From NCBI RefSeq assembly GCF_000227135.1, contig NC_018257.1:689777-753776 (forward strand): a DNA stretch of 64,000 bases, given 5' to 3'. The notes beneath the pieces were generated by a model. That model was not told the origin of the DNA, made no database searches, and saw nothing but the letters and a program-made list of their open reading frames with translations. A program made the position numbers and the translations under genes. The DNA comes from Leishmania donovani. Taxonomy: Eukaryota; Euglenozoa; Kinetoplastea; Trypanosomatida; Trypanosomatidae. This document shows, piece after piece, positions 1 to 11,300 of this stretch; position 1 is the stretch's first letter; every line of letters starts with the position of its first letter.

Positions 1-8
1 TGCTTGAC

Positions 9-1491
9 ATGCTCCGCCGAACGCTGTTTCGTTTTAAGCCGGCCATCTTGACGGCAGCCGAGGCCCTTCAGGATGTGAGGGATGGCGCGACCATCGCCCT
101 CGGCGGCTTCGGCTTTTGCGGCTTCCCGTTCGAGCTACTCGAAGCGCTTAACCAGAGGGGCACAAAACAGCTTACCCTCATCGCTGGCACGACATCGGGG
201 CCTGAGAACGGGACCGGGCCCCTCGCGCGCGATAGGCAGCTAAAGAAGATCATCACCAGCTACGTTGGCGAGAACAGCGTTCTCTCGGATCGACTCTTTC
301 ACGGCGAGTTTGAAATCGAGTTTTGCCCCATGGGCACGCTGGTGGACCGTCTGCGCGCTGCGGGTGCGGGGCTGCCCGCCTTCTACACCCCCACCGGCTA
401 CGGCACCGCAGTAGCCGAGGGCCGCCTCCCCGTGCGCTTTGCGCCGGGCAAGGCGGTGAGGGTGGCCGAGTACAGCCAGCCACGCGAGACGCGGCAGTTC
501 AACGGGCGGTGGTGCACGCTGGAGATGGCGCTGCCGGCGGACTTTGCGTTTGTGCGCGCGTGGAAGGCGGACAAGCGCGGCAACCTCGTGTTCCGCGGGA
601 CGACGCAGAACTTCAACCTTGCGTCCGCGAAGGCTNNNNNNNNNNNNNNNNNNNNNNNNNNNNNNNNNNNNNNNNNNNNNNNNNNNNNNNNNNNNNNNNN
701 NNNNNNNNNNNNNNNNNNNNNNNNNNNNNNNNNNNNNNNNNNNNNNNNNNNNNNNNNNNNNNNNNNNNNNNNNNNNNNNNNNNNNNNNNNNNNNNNNNNN
801 NNNNNNNNNNNNNNNNNNNNNNNNNNNNNNNNNNNNNNNNNNNNNNNNNNNNNNNNNNNNNNNNNNNNNNNNNNNNNNNNNNNNNNNNNNNNNNNNNNNN
901 NNNNNNNNNNNNNNNNNNNNNNTGGTGCTGCAGGGAGAAAACGGCTTACTCGGCATTGGCCCCTATCCGCTGCCGGAGGAGGTGGACCCCGACATCACTA
1001 ACGCCGGCAAGCAGACCGTCACCATGAGCAAGTCAGGTGCTTCGCTGTTCGACAGCGCCGAGTCCTTCAGCATGATTCGCGGTGGTCATTTGGACTTGAC
1101 GATGCTTGGCGCGCTGGAGGTCTCTGGCACCGGCGACATTGCCAGCTGGTGGGTGCCTGGCAAGGTGCTGAAGGGCATGGGTGGGGCCATGGACCTCGTC
1201 ATGTCGGGCTGCCGTATTGTCGTGCTGATGGAGCACACGGACAAGGAGGGTAAGCCCCGCGTTGTGGAATCGTGCCGAGTGCCGCTCACCGGCACTGGCG
1301 TGGTTGACTTGCTCATCACAGAGCTCTGCACGTTCCGCTTTGTGAAGGAGAAGGGCGGCATCAACGAGATGTGGCTGTCGGAGCTCTCTGAGGGCGTAAC
1401 GCTGGAGGAGGTGCGCGCAAAGACAAGTGCTGCGTTCAAGGTCGACCCAAATCTCAAAACGATGCCGCGAGTGGATCCTCTACCGACTTGA
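9..1491 (+). CDS. Succinyl-CoA:3-ketoacid CoA-transferase-like (SCOT/ASCT), tandem copy 1, interrupted by an N gap
   Basis: Family I CoA-transferase that moves CoA between succinyl-CoA and an acid. In trypanosomatids the SCOT-like mitochondrial enzyme also works as acetate:succinate CoA-transferase, making acetate from acetyl-CoA. Seen: a short basic start (MLRRTLFRFK) like a trypanosomatid mitochondrial presequence; the subunit-A signature DGATIALGGFGFCGFP at residues 26-41; and the subunit-B motif GENGLLG after the gap, whose Glu is the expected catalytic residue. The family signature usually has Ser before that Glu; here it is Gly. The reading frame changes across the 287-N gap, but the second copy has 301 bases there. 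With that length the frame is continuous and the protein would be 498 aa, the normal family size. The break is therefore an assembly effect. ATG at position 9 is the only sensible start; the upstream splice site lies outside the window. Confidence 0.93.
636..922. other. Assembly gap (287 N) inside SCOT copy 1
   Basis: Run of 287 N. The flanks align to positions 5078 and 5380 of the second SCOT gene, so the missing stretch should be 301 bases. The placeholder is 14 bases short and creates a false frame change. Confidence 0.97.
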
Positions 1492-3746
1492 GTGGGGTCC
1501 GGCGGCTGGCCGATCATTTCACGCAGTGCTTTTTTTGTTCTTTTCTTTTGTTTGCTTTCACGGGTAGCACGGGTGCGAAGTTTTGTGGCAGCTGCGCTCC
1601 ACCCGAACGTATGCGCCGCATACGAAAATCACTCGCCCTTTTCCCCTCCCTCTTACGTCGCTTCTTCCTTTATGTTCTCCTTTCTCCGTATAGGCTTGCT
1701 TTCCCCGTGCATGTTCTATCTTCGGCATGTTTTCACCGAAAACATGTGTGAGCGCTTAACACATCAACATGCGTATTGGTTTCTTTCTGCTTTGGGACTG
1801 CGGTCCGGAGAGTGGGCGTACTGTGTGCATCTCGCCCTCTCTCTCGCTGCATGCCCGCCTCTTCGACCCTACTCCCCGCCTTTTGCTGCTTTAGGTCATG
1901 CTTTCCTCTTTGTGTTTTGTTGAAGAGGTGGGCAGCTTGCACTTGCACTCACAGACATACACGCATACACACACACTCTTGCCCTCTCTTATCCTTCATC
2001 TTGCTCCCCGCCTTTCTCTCAGAATGTGGTGCCTTTGTGTGTTCGACGCTCCCACCCTCTTCTTCCCTTCCCTTGTTCTGTTCTCCATGCGCGCGCCAAA
2101 ATATTCTTTTCTTTCATAGCTTTTCATGGATGTCTGTTCTTGTGGGTATGCGTGCATGTGTCTGCAGAGATGCTGTAGCTGTGTTGAGTGATTCTCTCCC
2201 GCTCTCTTCTTGCGTTTGGGTATCGACAAAGGTGGCCGCTTGCAGGGCCTTTTTTTTTCCTTCTTTCTCTGCTTCGCTCAGTGACTTAGGTAGCACGCAG
2301 GTGCGCACGTGTCCAGGAAAAGATGGGCAAGCGTTAGCTGAGGTAACCCGTGGCTTTCGAGTGCACGCTGACATCTTCTTGCACCTCCCACTCCTGGACA
2401 CCCTCATCCCTACCCTGCTTTCGAAGACGTGTGACCGCTGTAGCTGTCGTGCCAATGAGCTTCCATGCGCATCGCGGGGACGCATTGCCGCGCGTGAATC
2501 CACGGCAGCCACTGTGTCTTCACAGCTTTCCGTCTCTCATCCGAATGTGGGAGGCCTATATCCCTCTTGAAAACGCGTTGATCAGAAAACGAAAACGGCA
2601 ACAACAAAACACGCACCCGAACAGCGCAACGTCGTTTTAAACGGAGCAGCGTGACACGACTACTTTTTTATGTATTGCTTGGCTATTCTGGGTGAAGCCA
2701 TCAATGATGGAGACGAAATACCACGTTCGTCCCGCCCTTCACACTGACCGGCGATGTATGCAGCAAGATGTGCTTGTTGTATTGCTCTCTCTTTCTCTAT
2801 TGCTGCATTCGGCATCAGAGTACGCGTTATCGGTACGCAAGGAACTCCCCCGCCTGCTGCCTCGTTTTTTTTTTTGCGTATTCACCGAGACTCTCCGTGC
2901 ATTACCGCTCACTCTCTTCTCTCTCCTCTCTCGCGCTTCCTCTTCGTTTCATATTTTTTTTTCTGTTTGTTTTCAGCCGTCTACATCGTCCTCAAACTTC
3001 TCTCTATCCTTGCCCCTCTCTCGCGTGTATCTAACGAAGGCACCTTTGCTTTTTAGTGGAGGAGCCGGCCACAACGGAGACGCACACGCACACGCATAGG
3101 TGACACGAAAACAACCAAATACGAACCCCCCAAACTCAGCTTGCCCGAGGTATTTTTCTTTTTTGGATGTAGTCACGCTCTGCTCTCTGCACTTCGAGTC
3201 TGAATCCTCTATTTTTTTTTCTTGTTTTCGTTGTTTAGTTCTTTGCGTGCAGGCCTCGTCCGATCTGCAACACCCGTGGGTGACACTGTTACCCCGTAAT
3301 CAACCACCCAGTTCCACTGCCGCTGCCTTCCCCTCCCTCGTCATTAACTCGGCAATCTCTTCACTCTCTCTTCTCGTTTTATTGTTATTCACGTGCCTTT
3401 CGCCACGTCGTCTCGGTCTCCCGCGGCGGCGAGCACTACTTCTCCATCCTCTACGTCGCCCATCTTCTTGTTTTCTGTGCCGCTTTCCTTTGCGTGCGCG
3501 AACGCCCTGCCGATCCCTCACAAACTACCCACAGGAGGGCAGGCAGGTAGGCACGCAGGCGCCCCTCCTCACCCACCAAAAAAGAATAAAAGCGCACCCG
3601 TCTATTTAAACGGACACGCGCGCAATAACCCCCTTTTTTCCACCACCAGCAGCAAGGAATACAGGCAGATAAGCAATCTCTTGTGTGTTGATACATATTG
3701 ATCTACATATATATTCCTCTATTGATATATTTACCCCCTCCCTCAA

Positions 3747-3768
3747 ACACACACACACACACACACAC
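3747..3768. repeat. (AC)n microsatellite
   Basis: Eleven uninterrupted AC units, followed by a CT-rich stretch. Confidence 0.95.
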
Positions 3769-4209
3769 CTCTTCCTCCTCCCCCTCACCCTCCATTTCCG
3801 ACCTCCTCCCCTTCTCCTTTTTTTTGTGGGTTGATTTCGTTTTATTTCTAAGGCCTCTCTCTTTTTCTTTCTCTGACGGACTCGACGGGTGGTGGCACAT
3901 GCTCCATATACGCACATCAAAAAGCGAACCCACGTAAAAGTAGACCACACGTTGCGTGCGTCCAGCTAGTTGTGACTTGAGCTGATTTTGTTGTTGTTTT
4001 TGGTCTTACTTTATCTCTGCCACAACGAAGGCCAGCGAGCCCTCAACATCCGCATTTTTTATCGGCTCTCGCACGTGTCGGACTGCTGTATTTCGTGCTC
4101 TCACGACCACTGCGACCACCTCTTCAGCAGTGACTCTTATCCGCGTGTGCCTTCTTTTCTCTCACGCCCTAACGTTTTCGAAACTGCGCTTGTTTTTTTT
4201 TCATCGCTG

Positions 4210-4211
4210 AG
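4210..4211 (+). promoter_or_regulatory. Predicted spliced-leader acceptor AG for SCOT copy 2
   Basis: A T-rich tract (about 4188-4203, with nine T in a row) is followed by the first AG at 4210-4211. The ATG at 4233 follows in the context GCCGCC-ATG. This gives a predicted 5' UTR of 21 nt after the spliced leader. Confidence 0.65.
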
Positions 4212-4232
4212 GATTCATCTGCCTCTGCCGCC

Positions 4233-6347
4233 ATGCTGCGCCGTACACGGAGGGCCCTCCGGCCAATGGTGATGAGTGCGGCCGAGTCTGTTCAGGACAT
4301 TCACGATGGTGCCACCATCGCGGCCGGTGGCTTTGGTTTTTGCGGCTTCCCGTTCGAGCTTTTCGACGCCGTCAACGCCACCAAGGCGACGAACCTCACG
4401 GTGATTGGGGCGACAATGGGCGGCGTGGACAGCGGCTTTGGTCCGCTTGCGCGAGACGGGCAGCTAAAGAAGGCCATCACCACGTACGTTGGCGAGAACC
4501 CGCTTTTCACGAAGCACCTCTTTCACGGCGAGTTTGAAATCGAGTTTTGCCCCATGGGCACGCTGGTGGACCGTCTGCGCGCTGCGGGTGCGGGGCTGCC
4601 CGCCTTCTACACCCCCACCGGCTACGGCACCGCAGTANNNNNNNNNNNNNNNNNNNNNNNNNNNNNNNNNNNNNNNNNNNNNNNNNNNNNNNNNNNNNNN
4701 NNNNNNNNNNNNNNNNNNNNNNNNNNNNNNNNNNNNCTCTTTCACGGCGAGTTTGAAATCGAGTTTTGCCCCATGGGCACGCTGGTGGACCGTCTGCGCG
4801 CTGCGGGTGCGGGGCTGCCCGCCTTCTACACCCCCACCGGCTACGGCACCGCAGTAGCCGAGGGCCGCCTCCCCGTGCGCTTTGCGCCGGGCAAGGCGGT
4901 GAGGGTGGCCGAGTACAGCCAGCCACGCGAGACGCGGCAGTTCAACGGGCGGTGGTGCACGCTGGAGATGGCGCTGCCGGCGGACTTTGCGTTTGTGCGC
5001 GCGTGGAAGGCGGACAAGCGCGGCAACCTCGTGTTCCGCGGGACGACGCAGAACTTCAACCTTGCGTCCGCGAAGGCTGCGAAGGTGTGCATCGCGGAGG
5101 TGGAGGAGATTGTGGAGTGCGGGGAGCTGGACCCGAAGACGGTGCACCTGCCCGGCGTGTATGTGCACCGCCTGGTGTGCCCACCGAACATCAGGAGAGC
5201 CGCCGAGTTCGTGGTGGAGCGCAAGCCTGGGTTCTCGACGGGGACCGGGAAGAACGCACATGCAGGCCGCAATCTCATAGCTCGCCGCGCAGCCCTTGAG
5301 ATCAAGGATGGCATGACACTGAACCTTGGCATCGGCATCCCCAACATGGTGGCGAGCTACATTCCGCCTGAAATGGACGTGGTGCTGCAGGGAGAAAACG
5401 GCTTACTCGGCATTGGCCCCTATCCGCTGCCGGAGGAGGTGGACCCCGACATCACTAACGCCGGCAAGCAGACCGTCACCATGAGCAAGTCAGGTGCTTC
5501 GCTGTTCGACAGCGCCGAGTCCTTCAGCATGATTCGCGGTGGTCATTTGGACTTGACGATGCTTGGCGCGCTGGAGGTCTCTGGCACCGGCGACATTGCC
5601 AGCTGGTGGGTGCCTGGCAAGGTGCTGAAGGGCATGGGTGGGGCCATGGACCTGGTGGTGTGCGGTTGCAAGACGATCGTGCTGATGGAGCACACGGACA
5701 AGGAGGGTAAGNNNNNNNNNNNNNNNNNNNNNNNNNNNNNNNNNNNNNNNNNNNNNNNNNNNNNNNNNNNNNNNNNNNNNNNNNNNNNNNNNNNNNNNNN
5801 NNNNNNNNNNGGCCCCTATCCGCTGCCGGAGGAGGTGGACCCCGACATCACTAACGCCGGCAAGCAGACCGTCACCATGAGCAAGTCAGGTGCTTCGCTG
5901 TTCGACAGCGCCGAGTCCTTCAGCATGATTCGCGGTGGTCATTTGGACTTGACGATGCTTGGCGCGCTGGAGGTCTCTGGCACCGGCGACATTGCCAGCT
6001 GGTGGGTGCCTGGCAAGGTGCTGAAGGGCATGGGTGGGGCCATGGACCTGGTGGTGTGCGGTTGCAAGACGATCGTGCTGATGGAGCACACGGACAAGGA
6101 GGGTAAGTCGCGCGTCGTTGAGAACTGCAGGGCCCCCGTCACGGGTCGTGAGTGTCTTGACATGATTATCACGGATCTGGCCGTGTTTGTCGTGCAGAAG
6201 ACGGCGGGGGGTGTGAGGTCGCTGGTCTTGATGGAGATCGCCGAGGGTTTGACGGTGGAGGAGGTGAAGGCCAAGACTGAGGCATGCTTCGCCGTGTCTG
6301 CGGACCTCAAGACGATGCCGTTGGCGCCTGTTCCAAGTCAGACGTAG
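4233..6347 (+). CDS. Succinyl-CoA:3-ketoacid CoA-transferase-like (SCOT/ASCT), tandem copy 2, with two misassembled gaps
   Basis: Same family and likely mitochondrial role as the copy at 9-1491. Seen: basic start MLRRTRRALR, subunit-A signature DGATIAAGGFGFCGFP, and the GENGLLG motif with the catalytic Glu. As assembled, the open frame is 704 codons. It holds two 99-N placeholders, and each is flanked on both sides by the same sequence (120 bp and 297 bp). Removing one copy of each duplicate plus the N leaves 499 codons of normal SCOT, so the extra length is an artefact. The N-terminal ~95 and C-terminal ~75 residues differ clearly from copy 1, while the core is identical at the DNA level. 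The last ~75 residues (from about nucleotide 6108) are unique to this copy. Confidence 0.92.
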   Translation: MLRRTRRALRPMVMSAAESVQDIHDGATIAAGGFGFCGFPFELFDAVNATKATNLTVIGATMGGVDSGFGPLARDGQLKKAITTYVGENPLFTKHLFHGEFEIEFCPMGTLVDRLRAAGAGLPAFYTPTGYGTAVXXXXXXXXXXXXXXXXXXXXXXXXXXXXXXXXXLFHGEFEIEFCPMGTLVDRLRAAGAGLPAFYTPTGYGTAVAEGRLPVRFAPGKAVRVAEYSQPRETRQFNGRWCTLEMALPADFAFVRAWKADKRGNLVFRGTTQNFNLASAKAAKVCIAEVEEIVECGELDPKTVHLPGVYVHRLVCPPNIRRAAEFVVERKPGFSTGTGKNAHAGRNLIARRAALEIKDGMTLNLGIGIPNMVASYIPPEMDVVLQGENGLLGIGPYPLPEEVDPDITNAGKQTVTMSKSGASLFDSAESFSMIRGGHLDLTMLGALEVSGTGDIASWWVPGKVLKGMGGAMDLVVCGCKTIVLMEHTDKEGKXXXXXXXXXXXXXXXXXXXXXXXXXXXXXXXXXGPYPLPEEVDPDITNAGKQTVTMSKSGASLFDSAESFSMIRGGHLDLTMLGALEVSGTGDIASWWVPGKVLKGMGGAMDLVVCGCKTIVLMEHTDKEGKSRVVENCRAPVTGRECLDMIITDLAVFVVQKTAGGVRSLVLMEIAEGLTVEEVKAKTEACFAVSADLKTMPLAPVPSQT
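4518..4856. repeat. Gap-flank duplication in SCOT copy 2 (120 bp on each side of 99 N)
   Basis: Positions 4518-4637 and 4737-4856 are identical 120-bp sequences separated by N at 4638-4736. This is typical of two overlapping contig ends left unmerged by a scaffolder. Confidence 0.93.
5415..6107. repeat. Gap-flank duplication in SCOT copy 2 (297 bp on each side of 99 N)
   Basis: Positions 5415-5711 and 5811-6107 are the same 297-bp sequence separated by N at 5712-5810. The most likely reading is unmerged overlapping contig ends inside one gene. Confidence 0.93.
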
Positions 6348-8353
6348 AAGGGTGTGGCTGTGTGGATGTCCGCTGTCGGTTGTGGATGATAGCAGTGCCG
6401 GTTGGCGCTTTCCCACCCCCATTTGTTTGCTTGTTTTCTCGCCTGTTTCCATGAGGACTCAGGCGTCATTATTATCTGTTTGGGGATGGCAGAGACTTGA
6501 CATCTTGTCAATGAAGAGCGATGCCTCACGTCTCTCTTTCCTCACGTGTGCTTTTTTTCTTTGCTCTTAGCAGCTTGGAACTCATCGTTTCAGCTTCCGT
6601 TGTGTGCAGGGGCGGATTGTAGCGCCCTTTCGGGAGCTGTGCACGCGGCTTCACGCGTGGAATTACGGACTTGACGGCTACCACATCGACTTCACAGCAG
6701 GCCGGCGTGTCGGTCTCTCTCTGCGTACGTGTGCACATCTTGATTTATTCCTTTCGCCGCGCTGTCCAAAACGGATGGGTCGTGGCGCCTGCGAATCAAC
6801 ACGGCGTCATGGCATTCGGTGCGAAGTGCGTAGTAAAAAAAAGGAAATAAAGTGCAAAACACAACTGTTCGCAAAAAGGGTCTAGAGGTCGTGGTAGCCC
6901 CTCTCCTTCCTTGACTGCTGCTCCGAGTGCTGTGGTGCTTCAGATTTCTTCGATAAGATGGTTTCGCGGATCGGTCAGGCAGCCGCGCAAGCGGAGGGGG
7001 AGGGAGGTCGAGGGCGACAGCGTCTCTCTGACTGGTTCTGCTTCTTCTGCTGCCCACTGCGGGTATGTGTGTGGGCACAGTCGGCAGCGTGCAGCACGGC
7101 TTTGAGTGCATACAAACACACGCACACAGTCCTCTTCTGCACAACCACCTCTCCATTTCGCTCTCTTTTTTCTGATCTCGCGGGCTCGGCAATGCCACTG
7201 TGTACTCCTGACCTTCGCTTCGCTGTTCCTACACGCATACACTGGAGCACGCACGTACATTGTGAGCTTCCGTGAGTGGTTTTGCAACACATTGAAGGTA
7301 TCTCCCTTTTTTCTTGTAGCTTCCACGCTACCACACCAACCCCTTCGCTGCGGCTACTGTCGGATGCGTACGCGGCGAAATCGAGCGTCGACTCATACGC
7401 TTGACGGTGTTAGTATCCGTTTGCCTCCGCGCTGCTCTCTGCTCCCTTTTTTTCTTCGTCGTCCGTCTTTTCGTTTTGTCGGGTGCATTCCCTCCCCGCG
7501 TCGCTCTGTGACCGAGCGATACGTGCCGTTGCGTGCATACAAGCGCTTGTGTGTCGACTGCGTGTGCAAGTCGATGCTTATGCTTTTTAGTGTGACGGTT
7601 AGGGAGTCGAAGTACGGAAAGGCAGTGCGCCCGTAAAGCGGGCGAAGGGGCATCATTTGTGTGCATAATTCGCTTACTCTTCTTTGGTTTTAGCTTTTCT
7701 CGGCTCGGATCACTCATATCGTCGCGTCGCTGCCCCATTCCATCCAGCCGTACAGCTACAGGCGCCCCGCGCGCAGATCGACAGAAGAAGTGGAAACCCC
7801 GATCCCTGCATCGTCTTGTTGGATTTTGACCGTTAACTCGCCGGGCTTTTCTCTCTCTCTATACCATCTCTCTCACCTCTCCACCGAGCGTGCCGTCTGT
7901 CGGGGGGGGGGGCTCCATCGCTAGTGAACAGTCACGTTCCACTTCTGTGCACCGGGCGCGCGCTAGGCCCACACGGATACATATCGACGCGTCTACCAAG
8001 ATACTCTGTGCATACACGGCCCCCTTGGTCGTGGTGCACTTCTATGCCTTGTTTTCTTCTCTTGGCGGCCTTTCAGCTTACTCTAAGACTTGCTGTTGCC
8101 AGTTACACGCATCTGTGACGCCTCCACTCGTCTAGCCGATCTACCGACGCGGACAAACGCACGCCCGGGCGCGCACGTCCCAGTACTCAACAGACCCCGT
8201 TCTCCCGCCTTTTCCCTTGCTCGGCTAGGGGGAGTGGTACGCAACATACAAGGAGACATCAACACCGACGAAAAAAAAAAAACGCTACACAAAGAGCCGC
8301 GTTGTTGAGCATCTCGACGCTGACCTGCTTAGTGTCCGATACGGTGCCCATCT
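6348..8353 (+). other. Intergenic region downstream of SCOT copy 2
   Basis: About 2 kb with no recognisable gene. It has pyrimidine tracts, an A run near 6834-6842, a run of ten G near 7904-7912 and an A run near 8271-8281. Open frames on both strands are short, low-complexity and lack any domain. It should hold the SCOT 3' UTR and the 5' leader of the next gene. No clean splice acceptor could be chosen. Confidence 0.7.
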
Positions 8354-11300
8354 ATGCACGCGGAGCGATCGCTCGGCGAGCCGAAGCGACAGGCGCGCTT
8401 CTCACCGTTGCCAACGTCAGCACCGCTCCTCTCTTTCGACGTGCTGGAGTGGATCCCCAGCAACAGCGAGTTGCTAGCGCGTCTTCCTGTCGGCCGTGCC
8501 GCGTCGGAGTACCCCCCCGACAGCCGCGCGCCCGTGGCTTGTAGTGAGGGCCGAGTACACCCGCGCGACTGCACCGCCTTCGAGTCGTCCTGCGGCTCCT
8601 GGACGTGCTTCCGGACACTATCCCGCTGCGGCGACGCTCTTGTGCTGGAGGATGCGCAGCTTGTCGACGTTGGTGCCGCTCGCCGGCACGTGCTCACGTG
8701 GCAACAAGGCCCAGGCCGCCTCCCATCAGACTGCGTGAGCACCCGCTACATTGGTGCTGACATCGTTCCCCGAGATTCCCTTCTCGCCAACCGACGCTGT
8801 GAGGGATCGGCGCTTCCTGCACAATCCCGCAAACAAGAGATCCCGATGCAGGATATCCACTCCGTACGTCGCCACTGTTTCCAGAAGCCCGTAACGCTTG
8901 TTTTTGACGCGAGGGGCCACTCAATCAGCGGACGGGACAGAGTCGACACGACGGCTCGCGACGATCGTGCGAAGTGGGTTCTTGCGCAGCGCCGCCATCA
9001 TCGCAGTAGCGGCTCGGAGATGGGACTGACTCTGCAGTGGCGCTACGAGCTGTGGGGTCCTGTCGGCGTCATCTTCACTCTGCGAGGCGGCCGCCGCATT
9101 TTCTTGGCCTTCGCGTCGACGCGACACGCGGAGCAGATAGTGGAGCTGCTGACCAGCTTTGCTACCGGCGCCGAACTTGGTCGCCGGCAGCCGAGTTATC
9201 ACTCCCCTCACCAGAGCAGCACTGGCGCATCCGCGTCTTTTTCGCAAGTGCCCGCGTGGTCTGTCGGTGATGACATCCCTTTCGCTGCTTCTGCAAGTGG
9301 CCCGCAGGCAGCTCCGCTCTCTTCTGGTGCACTGCAGCGGTGCGCTTCGCCGTCTTGCGTCTCCGTGCACATCGCGTCATGCGAGGCCTCCTTGCGAGGG
9401 GCGCCGGCAACGCCATGCTCGCCGCGAGGCGACTCTGCGTTCTCGTCGGCGTGGGCTTTTGGGGCCCACTGGCTCGTCCCTTCGACACCTGCGGGGCCGC
9501 AGACAGGAGAGCAACGGCGAAAGACGGGATCCTTCACGGGTGAAAACTCGCCGTCGCCGCTCACTGATACCGTGGCGGCGTCGCAGGAAGTGGGAGGGAC
9601 ACTAGCTGCGAGCTCACGTCGTGGCTCGAGCAGGGTTCCTGGCAGCGGGTATTTGTACTGCCGCCCGTGGGGAGAGGCATCGCGGTACCTGAGGTACTAC
9701 CTTAGGGTAAGCACGTCGGCAGGGAGGAGCCACGTTGTCCGTTTCTCGCGGCACCGGCTACGCCTGTGGCAACGGCTGCGGCAAGTCTTTGGAAATGAAA
9801 AGCGCACCGTTTCGCTAGATATGCGTCGCACCTCTGTCTGCCCAAGTGTCGCACACGAGAATCTGTTGCGAGTGACATACCTGGTCGAGAGTTTTGCCCA
9901 GTACAAGAGCTTGCAGCCACTCGGCGGTGGCGTGGTGTCTGTGGGTCCGATGAGCGACTTGGCTGCCTCGCGCGCTACGCCTCGACGGGAGCTGGAGCTG
10001 TGCGCTGGGCACCCGGTAGTCTTCGAAGCGCTGGCCAAGTCACCCGAGGAGAGGACATCGTGGCTTGCGTGGTTTCGCAGCCGCGGCGCTACGGTGCAAG
10101 CACCTGCCGACGCTGCTCAGCTGGGAGATTATGCTGGTGCCCTGCGAATGCCCCAGAAGCCAGTGACCTTTCAGCAACTCGGAGGCGAGCCGCTCCTCGT
10201 CACCTCACCTGCGAGCAGACCTGGACAAGAGATGTTGCTCTCCAGTACGGCGGATCAGTGTGCGTCGGCCTGGGAGACACCTACCTTCTCCGCAGAAGCG
10301 GTGGCTTCTCTGAAGTCACTGTGCAGTGGCTCGCCGCACCTGCCGCTAAAGGAGCAGTCAGAGGGGAGACGAGGCGGCTTTCGAACCGCCGCGGAGACAG
10401 CGGCGGCGTTACGGCTGAGCACCCCTTGCCGCACGTATCCGAGCAAAGCCTTTCCCTCTTTACCCGGACCCCTTCCCGCAGCCGACGAGCACGCCAGCAC
10501 GCAAACTCGCCCGCAACCACCTTCAGCTGTGGCCTCTGGCATGGGGGACAGGCAGGAGGAGGACGAGGAGCTGACAATTGTCGTCGAGGACGATGAGTTA
10601 GACCGGACAACAGCGTGCCCTGAGGCGGCTGAGTCGCACTCACCGTGCTACATCATGCAGAGCGATCCGTCCGTGATGGATCACACAGCAGCTCCTCTCC
10701 GTCGCACCTCTGCCTCGCTTCTGCTGGATGAAGGTGCGCGGTGGCTACGGAGCGGCATTGGGAGCGCCGCCGAGGCGCCGAATAGCATAGCCGCGGCGAA
10801 CGAGAGCTCGAAGGCCGACCACAAGTTCGCTAATATCAGGCCGACTATGGCAGGGCCGATTGCGGTCCCTATGTACTTGGAAGATACTACGTCCTCCGAA
10901 GTCTCGTCTCACGAAAGGTTGAATGCGCTGCCGCCGCAGCTGCCCGCGAAATCCAAGACGAGCAAGATTCGGCCAGGCGCTAACGAAACACCGCTGGATC
11001 ACACGGCTGCTGCGCAAGGGGCGGTCGGTACTCCACTTTTCACTATGGAGGTGAACAACGCAGGGCTTCACACACCTGTATCGACAGCCAATGGCAGTGC
11101 GACGCCAGCGCCTCTCAAAGCCTCATCAACCGTTGTAGCGTCAGCGTCTGTGCTTGCTGAGGAACATCTAGACAGGTGCAGCTCTTCCAGCGGCGTTAAC
11201 ACGCCGTCTCGCGCTTCCGAGCCTGAGACAGCGGTTTTCACGACTACCGCGCTGGGGTCTTTGGTCGCCGGGTTGCCGCAGCGGATGTGGCAGACGCCAA

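Larger units (their letters stand above)
1492..4232 (+). other. Intergenic region between the SCOT copies (3' UTR plus 5' leader)
   Basis: About 2.7 kb of T- and C-rich sequence with many homopolymer T runs. It contains a CA microsatellite and, at its end, the splice acceptor for copy 2. Open frames here, including one of about 260 codons near 1776-2570, are low-complexity Ser/Leu/Phe/Cys translations of pyrimidine tracts and show no domain. I read the stretch as untranslated. Confidence 0.75.

Noticed and set aside
9..1491. Calling SCOT copy 1 a frameshifted pseudogene
   Set aside because: The frame change comes from the gap length; the expected 301-base length restores the frame.
1776..2570. 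264-codon open frame between the SCOT genes
   Set aside because: Translation is Ser/Cys/Phe/Leu-rich from CT tracts, does not start with a convincing context, and has no domain.
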